A DNA stretch of 64,000 nucleotides from Exiguobacterium acetylicum (lineage in GTDB: Bacteria > Bacillota > Bacilli > Exiguobacteriales > Exiguobacteriaceae), in assembly GCF_022170825.1 (NCBI RefSeq), contig NZ_CP081878.1, positions 1,576,001-1,640,000 on the forward strand, given 5' to 3'. The stretch's first letter is position 1; each line of letters begins with the position of its first letter. Position numbers and translations under genes: made by a program. Of the stretch, positions 58,837 to 64,000 are shown piece after piece. The notes beneath the pieces are model-generated. The model saw nothing but the letters and a program-made list of their open reading frames with translations. It had not been told where the DNA came from and did not search any database.

Positions 58837-59611
58837 CTGGTTGTCCTCCTTTTTTCTTCATCCACCGGGTCCACCCCATCGTCGCAACGACGGTGAGGAC
58901 GATACACGCACCTGGTAAGAGCATGAGTCGAGGAGCCGAACTGAAATAAGGACGCCCTTCGTTTAACATTGCTCCCCATTCTGGAAATGGTGCCTGGACA
59001 CCAAGACCGATATAAGAGAACGCTGACAAGAATAAAATGACTTTCCCGACATCCAAACTCATCAAAACGAGGACTTGACGGATGATGGGAGGAAGGATGT
59101 GGCGTCGTAAGATCATCTTGCCTGTTAGACCATTAATGCGTGCCATGCTAATGAATGGCTTTTGAATCGTCTCGGTCACAAGTGTTTCACTTAATCGCGC
59201 ATAGGATATCCATTTGATCAGTAAAACGGCAAAGATTAAACTTTGTGGACTTGCACCGAATAATCCAGCGATGACAAGTGCAAGGACGGTATCCGGAAAA
59301 ATGACGAGTCCATCTTCTAATCGATGAATCAATCGTTTGAGTCGTCCACCGTAAAATCCTGAAAGACAACCCAGGAAAGTACCGATGATTGCAGTGAGCA
59401 GAACCGTCGTCAAGCTGAATCCTAAGGATATCAAACCAGCTAAAAAAAGACGAGCTGCGAAATCTCGTCCTAAGCCGTCTGTTCCGAGCCAATGTTCAAT
59501 AGAAGGGGGTTCAAGTCTCTTCGTTACGTTTGTTATAAAAGGATCATTGATTACGGTACATGAAATAAATAGTAGTAAACATCCCCCAAAAACCAACATT
59601 CTTTTTTTCAT
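58784..59611 (-). CDS. ABC transporter permease, Opp/Nik type (NikC-like)
   Basis: 275 aa with six membrane helices. The DppC/NikC N-terminal helix LVFGGCLLLFISCTVI is followed by HWLGTDGLGRDFAARLFLAGLISLGF, the family start. The EAA-type coupling loop SMARINGLTGKMILRRHILPPI is near residue 170 and IGLGVQAPFPEWGAMLNEGR near 215. ATG at 59611 overlaps the NikB-like stop by 4 nt; a TTG at 59632 is less likely. It forms the channel with the other permease. Confidence 0.9.
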   Translation of the reverse strand: MKKRMLVFGGCLLLFISCTVINDPFITNVTKRLEPPSIEHWLGTDGLGRDFAARLFLAGLISLGFSLTTVLLTAIIGTFLGCLSGFYGGRLKRLIHRLEDGLVIFPDTVLALVIAGLFGASPQSLIFAVLLIKWISYARLSETLVTETIQKPFISMARINGLTGKMILRRHILPPIIRQVLVLMSLDVGKVILFLSAFSYIGLGVQAPFPEWGAMLNEGRPYFSSAPRLMLLPGACIVLTVVATMGWTRWMKKKGGQPDDSDTELTRSGETRPSA

Positions 59612-60543
59612 CGGTGTGTGCCCCTTTTCCAATCTGGTCGTAATGCCCGGTTCAGCGACCGGATCCCTTGATGCAAGACGAGAATGACGCCTGTCGTCAG
59701 CAAGATATATCCTTGGATCAGCGGATAATCACGTTGTAAGATTGCATCGACCATCAACTTCCCGACACCCGGATACGCGAATAGGACTTCAAGGACAACA
59801 ACGCCTCCGGCAAGACTACCGAGCGTCAGACCGAATACGGACAGAACCGGTGGCATACTCCCCCGTAATGCATAACGCCAAAGAATCGTCCGCTCGTCTA
59901 CACCACGAATCCGTGCCAATTCAATATACGGTTGATCCAATTCACGCCGTAAATTCAGTCGAATCAATGGAATATAGACGCTCGCAAGGGGAAGACCAAG
60001 CGAAAGTGCCGGGAGAACGAGTGACGTCATCCCCTCTCGTCCCATCACGGGAAGCCAGCCAAGACGGATGGCAAACAGATCGACGAGTAGCAGACCAATC
60101 CAAAAACCAGGTATCGCCGCACCCGCGACGCTGACGGCGTTTGCAAATCGCACGACGCTTCGGCTCGTTGTCAAGGCACTCCCGATTCCAAGTGGTAACG
60201 CGATCAGTAATGCAATCGCAATCCCTCCTAATGTCAGTTCTACCGTCACGAGATAACTCTCGCGCAGCATCTCGATGACCGGTCGTCCGGTTTGTAACGA
60301 GTCCCCAAACCGTAAAGTGAGGATATCTTGGAGCCACCGGACGTACTGGACGAGCAACGGCTGATCGTATCCTAATTCACGGCGTGCGGCCTCGATTTGT
60401 TCGGGTGTTGCTGATAATTCATCGATATTTAATAACGTTAAAACCGGATCTCCCGGTAACAAACGTAATAAACTAAAACAGCTGAACGTCATGATGAGCG
60501 TAAATAAACCGAGCGATAACAATCGCTTGACGATCGGTTGCAT
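59608..60543 (-). CDS. ABC transporter permease, Opp/Nik type (NikB-like)
   Basis: 311 aa with six membrane helices. The OppB/NikB pattern LIMTFSCFSLLRLLPGDPVLTLL is followed by EQIEAARRELGYDQPLLVQYVRWLQDILTLRFGDSLQTGRPV, standard for this family. The EAA loop is IELARIRGVDERTILWRYALRGSM near residue 212. It pairs with the NikC-like permease. Its start ATG shares one base with the stop of the substrate-binding protein gene, and its own stop overlaps the next start. Confidence 0.91.
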   Translation of the reverse strand: MQPIVKRLLSLGLFTLIMTFSCFSLLRLLPGDPVLTLLNIDELSATPEQIEAARRELGYDQPLLVQYVRWLQDILTLRFGDSLQTGRPVIEMLRESYLVTVELTLGGIAIALLIALPLGIGSALTTSRSVVRFANAVSVAGAAIPGFWIGLLLVDLFAIRLGWLPVMGREGMTSLVLPALSLGLPLASVYIPLIRLNLRRELDQPYIELARIRGVDERTILWRYALRGSMPPVLSVFGLTLGSLAGGVVVLEVLFAYPGVGKLMVDAILQRDYPLIQGYILLTTGVILVLHQGIRSLNRALRPDWKRGTHR

Positions 60544-62060
60544 TATTCGTTCACCTGAAGCGTATTCGTGATCATGTAGTACTCACTTTTTTCTGTCTTC
60601 CACCCTTTGACACGTTTGCCGTCATACGCAACAAGCGTTGAAGGATGGAGCAAGAAGCTATTGTAGCGATTTTGATCGACATATCGTGCGATCTGCTCAG
60701 CAAGGCGTGAACGCTCATCGATCTTAATCGTCCGGTTCAACGTCTCAATCTGTTTTGTCAAAGCAGGATCCGAAACGCCACTGAAGTTCAGTCCTCCCTT
60801 TGGATGATAGGTCGCATTCAAGTAATACCCGGCATCGCCACGTGGAGCTGTCAGGTTACTGTACGTCGCAATGTCCCAGTCCCGATTGCTCGCCATGTAT
60901 TCTTCTGGTACATCGATTTGTTTGATCTTGATCGTCACACCGATTTTTTTCGCCTCGTCTTGGATGACTTGGGCAATCATCGGTAAGTCAGGTCGAGCGG
61001 CATACGTTAGTAACGTTAACGTTAAGGGACGACCGTCTTTTTGCATGAATCCATCTTGTTTTGTGTAACCAGCTTGCTTCAACCATTCTTCTGGTGTCTT
61101 CTGCTCTTGCTTCGGATAATCTGGAGCAAACGGGAATGACGAAAGGAACGGACCGCGCGCTTTAACAGCATACCCCTGCAGAACATGGTCGACGAGTTGT
61201 TGTCGGTTAATCAAGGCGTCGATCGCTTGTCGAACTTCAAGCGATTGCATCGGTCCGTTCACGACATTCATCGTCAACTGATGAACGCGGAACGTATCCG
61301 TCGCTTGAACCGTCAACCCTTCAGCCTTTAACTGTTTGACACTCTCAATCTCCGGACGATAGACGATATCCGCTTGCCCGGCACGTAAGGCATTCGTTCG
61401 TGCGCCAGCGTCTTCATTGAAGACGAAATCGACGGAATCGAGTTTTGCTTGTGCTTGCCAGTACGATTTAAAGCGTTTTAATTCAACTTTTGTTCCTGGA
61501 GCGAACCGGTCGACTTGAAATGGACCTGTTCCCATCGGTTCCTTCGTCACACCGCTTGCCTCCGTATCGATGATCGCTGTGTTCGGATTGACGAGTTCCG
61601 AGATGAACTCTGGATAAGTCGTTTTTGTTTGGATAAGCAGATCCGGTCCGTCTGTTTTGATCGTCTCGATGTTCAAGGCATTTTTGACACCCGGATTTTC
61701 CTGAATCGAGCGTTCAAGAGACGATTTGACGGCAGCTGCATCAAGTCGTTTTCCGTTATGGAACGTCACGTCGTCTTGTAAGACGATCCGCCATGTTCGT
61801 TTTCCTTCATAGGACCATTTTTTTGCGAGCCACGGTTCGACCGTCAATCGTTCGTCATCAAGACGGACGAGCGTCTCTGTTACTCCCGCGCGGAGCGGAA
61901 CATAACTACTGTCCCGATGTGGGTCGAGTGATTGGGTCGCGAAGTTATAAACGAACGTCAAATGATTTTTCTCTTGTGATGTATCAGAAGCAACACAACC
62001 GGCAAGTGCCAAACCGAGGAAGACACTACCGATGAGGCTTGTTGTTTTATATGTAGACAT
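60543..62060 (-). CDS. ABC transporter substrate-binding lipoprotein, NikA/CntA-like
   Basis: 505 aa. A lipoprotein signal peptide (TSLIGSVFLGLALAGC) precedes an SBP_bac_5 (family 5) fold: FVYNFATQSLDPHRDSSYVPLRAGVTETLVRL, then KRTWRIVLQDDVTFHNGKRLDAAAVKSSLER near residues 88-120, GTGPFQVDRFAPGT near 187, and QSLEVRQAIDALINRQQLVDHVL near 270. Such proteins bind peptides, nickel or metal-metallophore complexes. Zur-like boxes in the promoter favour a zinc or zinc-metallophore cargo by inference. It is the first gene of the operon, with AAAGGTGGAG before ATG. Confidence 0.88.
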   Translation of the reverse strand: MSTYKTTSLIGSVFLGLALAGCVASDTSQEKNHLTFVYNFATQSLDPHRDSSYVPLRAGVTETLVRLDDERLTVEPWLAKKWSYEGKRTWRIVLQDDVTFHNGKRLDAAAVKSSLERSIQENPGVKNALNIETIKTDGPDLLIQTKTTYPEFISELVNPNTAIIDTEASGVTKEPMGTGPFQVDRFAPGTKVELKRFKSYWQAQAKLDSVDFVFNEDAGARTNALRAGQADIVYRPEIESVKQLKAEGLTVQATDTFRVHQLTMNVVNGPMQSLEVRQAIDALINRQQLVDHVLQGYAVKARGPFLSSFPFAPDYPKQEQKTPEEWLKQAGYTKQDGFMQKDGRPLTLTLLTYAARPDLPMIAQVIQDEAKKIGVTIKIKQIDVPEEYMASNRDWDIATYSNLTAPRGDAGYYLNATYHPKGGLNFSGVSDPALTKQIETLNRTIKIDERSRLAEQIARYVDQNRYNSFLLHPSTLVAYDGKRVKGWKTEKSEYYMITNTLQVNE

Positions 62061-62076
62061 TGTTCTCCACCTTTAA

Positions 62077-62125
62077 TTCGGAATAATTACGTTTTACATC
62101 ATATCGTAACGATTCCGATTTAACA
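62077..62125 (-). promoter_or_regulatory. SigA promoter with two Zur-like boxes
   Basis: On the minus strand TTGTTA (62120-62125), a 17-nt spacer and TATGAT (62097-62102) form a good promoter. Box 1 fills the spacer: TCGTAACGATTCCGA at 62103-62117 as read on plus. Box 2, TCGGAATAATTACGT at 62077-62091, covers the likely start of transcription. Each matches the Bacillus Zur core TCGTAATNATTACGA at 12 of 14 informative positions. Zinc-loaded Zur should repress the operon. Fur-box (TGATAAT) and Mnt-type patterns fit less well. Confidence 0.7.
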
Positions 62126-62163
62126 AGTGCCTTTCCTATTTCTCTATATTTTTTAAATGATAC

Positions 62164-62212
62164 AAAAAAATATACCGGAATGTACAAGTCATTTGCTTGA
62201 ACGTTCCGGTAT
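62164..62212 (-). terminator. intrinsic terminator of the chemoreceptor gene
   Basis: On the minus strand the stem TACCGGAACGT / ACATTCCGGTA (one mismatch) with a 17-nt loop is followed by TATTTTTTT. Confidence 0.75.
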
Positions 62213-62223
62213 AATGAATTCAT

Positions 62224-63138
62224 TTATAAAACGTCGACGAACTGTTTCGCCTGGCGCTCCAGTTGTTTGGCAGAATCGGCTAACTGATCGAACTCACTGA
62301 CTGTATGCTCGAGTTGACCGGTACTGTCCTTGACCTTGCTTGAAATCCGCTCGATACTGTGCGAGACGTCCTCAATTCGCGCAACGATCCCTTCGATATT
62401 GTCCTTGATTTCCCCGATCGAGTGAGACACCTTGTTCGACAGGTTTCGAACTTCGGTTGCAACGACATCAAATCCGCGCCCGTGTTCACCAGCGCGTGCC
62501 GCCTCGATTGCCGCATTTAAGGCAAGTAGATTCGTCTGCGCGGCAATATCCCGGATCGTCTTGACGATGTCGGTGATTGAGTTGGCATCCTTTCGTAAAG
62601 CAACAAGACTCGATAAGTTGTCGACCGATTCCGCCTCGACTTGTTGGACGGTCGCAAGGACGTTCAGACCGTCCTGACGACCACTTTCCGATTTGACCGT
62701 CAAGAACGCTGATGTTTCGTTGAGTTCAGCCGCCATTCGTAAGACGTCCTGTTGGCGAATCGTGATGTCTGATGCAATTTTCGACACACCGACGACCCGG
62801 CGCCCGTCATCCGAATAAATCGGCATGTACGTCGCTTCGAGCCACTTCTGTTGACCATCGGCAGCTCGTCGTTCGATCTTGTCCTGATACGTGATTCCCT
62901 GCATTAATTTGCGCCAAAACAACTCGTAATCCGGACTGTTGACGTACGCTGGAAAGCAGAGATCACGATGATATTTTCCGATTAATTCTTCCACCTCGTA
63001 CCCCATCGTCCGGGCAAACAGTTCATTGACATATGCGACTTTCCGTCGATCGTCAAACCGGATGATGGCTAGATTTTGCTCGATTGCTCGAATGACTTGT
63101 GTGTCAGTAACGTGAGCTGCCTGTTCTTGCATCGACAT
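62224..63138 (-). CDS. soluble PAS-domain methyl-accepting chemotaxis protein
   Basis: 304 aa without membrane helices. A PAS domain is at about residues 14-125 ([39 protein letters not shown], then [22 protein letters not shown]). A short MCP signalling domain follows. Its hairpin tip is [36 protein letters not shown] near residue 195-230. The length is far below that of a membrane chemoreceptor, so it is cytosolic, perhaps an Aer-like redox or energy sensor. The heme or flavin ligand is not evident. An AGGGAGGAAT site precedes ATG. Confidence 0.85.
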   Translation of the reverse strand: MSMQEQAAHVTDTQVIRAIEQNLAIIRFDDRRKVAYVNELFARTMGYEVEELIGKYHRDLCFPAYVNSPDYELFWRKLMQGITYQDKIERRAADGQQKWLEATYMPIYSDDGRRVVGVSKIASDITIRQQDVLRMAAELNETSAFLTVKSESGRQDGLNVLATVQQVEAESVDNLSSLVALRKDANSITDIVKTIRDIAAQTNLLALNAAIEAARAGEHGRGFDVVATEVRNLSNKVSHSIGEIKDNIEGIVARIEDVSHSIERISSKVKDSTGQLEHTVSEFDQLADSAKQLERQAKQFVDVL

Positions 63139-63253
63139 GCCGATTCCTCCCTGGATTCAAACTCAAGGTTATAATGCCCTATTGTCATATTATCCCTTAT
63201 ATCGACAAGTCCCTGCCATTTTAAACTGTAATCTAGTAAATAAAATATGATGT

Positions 63254-64000
63254 TTAATACGCACTCCATCCACCGTCCGCGACGACGATCGCCCCGTTAA
63301 TAAAGCTCGCTTCATCGGACACCAGAAACAATGCCAATTTTGCGATCTCATCCGGATGACCGGCACGTGGGTTGAGTCCCATGCCGAGCATCGCGCGACC
63401 CATTCCGAATTCATTCAGATTCGTCATCGATTGCCCGATATTCGTCTCAACGGCTCCGGGTGCGATCCCATTACACCGAATCCCATCTCCTGCATAAAAG
63501 AAGGCGGTGTTTTTCGTCAGACCGATGACGGCATGTTTCGATGCCGTATAGGCAGCTCCTGCTCGGGCACCGTTCAGACCACCGATCGAAATGTTATTGA
63601 GGATCGTACCTCCTCCGACTTCTTTAAAATGCTTGACTGCTTCACGCATCAAACGCATCGTTCCCGTCGTATTGACGGCAAGAACGTGATCCCATCGTTC
63701 ATCTGAGATATCTGCTACGCCTTCCATCCCGTCCATGATTCCAGCGTTATTGACGAGAACATCTAGCTTTCCATAAGCATCGATTGTCTGTTTAACGAGT
63801 TCTCCTGCTGCACCGAGCTTTGCGATGTCACTCGCAACAGCCATCGCTTCTCCGCCTGCTTCCTTGATTTCGGTAGCGACGCGTTCGACGGTTTCTAACC
63901 GAATGTCCGCTGCGACGATTCGTGCGCCTTCTTGTGCAAACAATTTTGCCATTGCTTCACCCATTCCAGAACCAGCACCCGTGACGATGATCGTTTTTCC
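63254..64000 (-). CDS. SDR family oxidoreductase, 5' end beyond the window
   Basis: At least 249 codons, cut by the window edge. The nucleotides before the first internal ATG encode IIVTGAGSGMGEAMAKLF, a complete SDR glycine motif, so the real start lies upstream of 64000. LVNNAGIM follows, then TILNNISIGG with the catalytic Ser and YTASKHAVIGL with the Tyr/Lys pair. The C-terminus (GHPDEIAKLALFLVSDEASFINGAIVVADGGWSAY) is classical for the 3-oxoacyl reductase-like group. The substrate is unknown. Confidence 0.88.
   Translation of the reverse strand, partial: GKTIIVTGAGSGMGEAMAKLFAQEGARIVAADIRLETVERVATEIKEAGGEAMAVASDIAKLGAAGELVKQTIDAYGKLDVLVNNAGIMDGMEGVADISDERWDHVLAVNTTGTMRLMREAVKHFKEVGGGTILNNISIGGLNGARAGAAYTASKHAVIGLTKNTAFFYAGDGIRCNGIAPGAVETNIGQSMTNLNEFGMGRAMLGMGLNPRAGHPDEIAKLALFLVSDEASFINGAIVVADGGWSAY

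Overview
The window looks like chromosome of a low-to-moderate GC Gram-positive bacterium (Bacillota, Bacillales), most likely Exiguobacterium or a close relative. This is inferred from strong AGGAGG-type ribosome binding sites, many TTG/GTG starts, SigB-type promoters, a thi-box riboswitch before a YkoEDC-type transporter, parE-parC, Ctc/L25, an EfeOBU iron system and a SatD gene. No rRNA, tRNA, insertion sequence, prophage or CRISPR array is visible. Genes are densely packed in short operons, most closed by clear intrinsic terminators, several shared by convergent genes.

Region 1 (1-16.1 kb) is mainly plus strand: a PP2C-like protein, DUF1129-like and unknown proteins, an NhaP/CvrA-type antiporter (minus), an SDR enzyme, a GNAT enzyme, a YhhX-like dehydrogenase, a secreted SH3-SH3-C39 protein, a large DUF2339 membrane protein, the Fur-box-controlled efeO-efeB-efeU iron uptake operon, a SigB-controlled YflT-type stress gene, and a YCII/ABM gene pair. 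Region 2 (16.1-28.3 kb) holds an FMN reductase, hydrolase, WYL regulator, an SDR/HxlR divergent pair, a MoxR-DUF58-membrane protein operon, and a tightly overlapping five-gene operon starting with SatD and DUF3307. That operon is preceded by three 22-bp palindromes spaced exactly 29 bp apart.

Region 3 (28.5-45.7 kb) holds a Nudix gene, parE-parC (topoisomerase IV) with a LexA-like box, a CoA-binding protein, and a 430-bp gene-free segment dense in repeats and palindromes beside a Xer-type recombinase (possible dif region). It continues with an operon of a SWIM/SNF2 ATPase, a PlsY paralogue and a GNAT-aminotransferase fusion, then SigB-promoted ctc, a TPP riboswitch with ykoE-ykoD-ykoC, and an NDH-2-like flavoprotein.

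Region 4 (45.7-64 kb) has a SigB-promoted alpha/beta hydrolase, a tandem pair of paralogous lipoproteins, an HmoA-like monooxygenase, GNAT and pentapeptide proteins, a nucleotidyltransferase, a serine-recombinase homologue that has lost its active site, small lipo- and membrane proteins, and a TetR regulator. It then carries a six-gene operon of a complete Opp/Nik-type ABC importer plus a MATE exporter whose promoter carries two Zur-like boxes, a soluble PAS chemoreceptor, and an SDR gene cut by the window edge.

The best candidates for something not yet described are the SatD operon with its phased palindrome array, the PlsY/GNAT-aminotransferase operon, the Zur-boxed ABC-MATE operon, the repeat-rich segment before the Xer gene, and the active-site-dead serine recombinase with a palindrome in its own leader.
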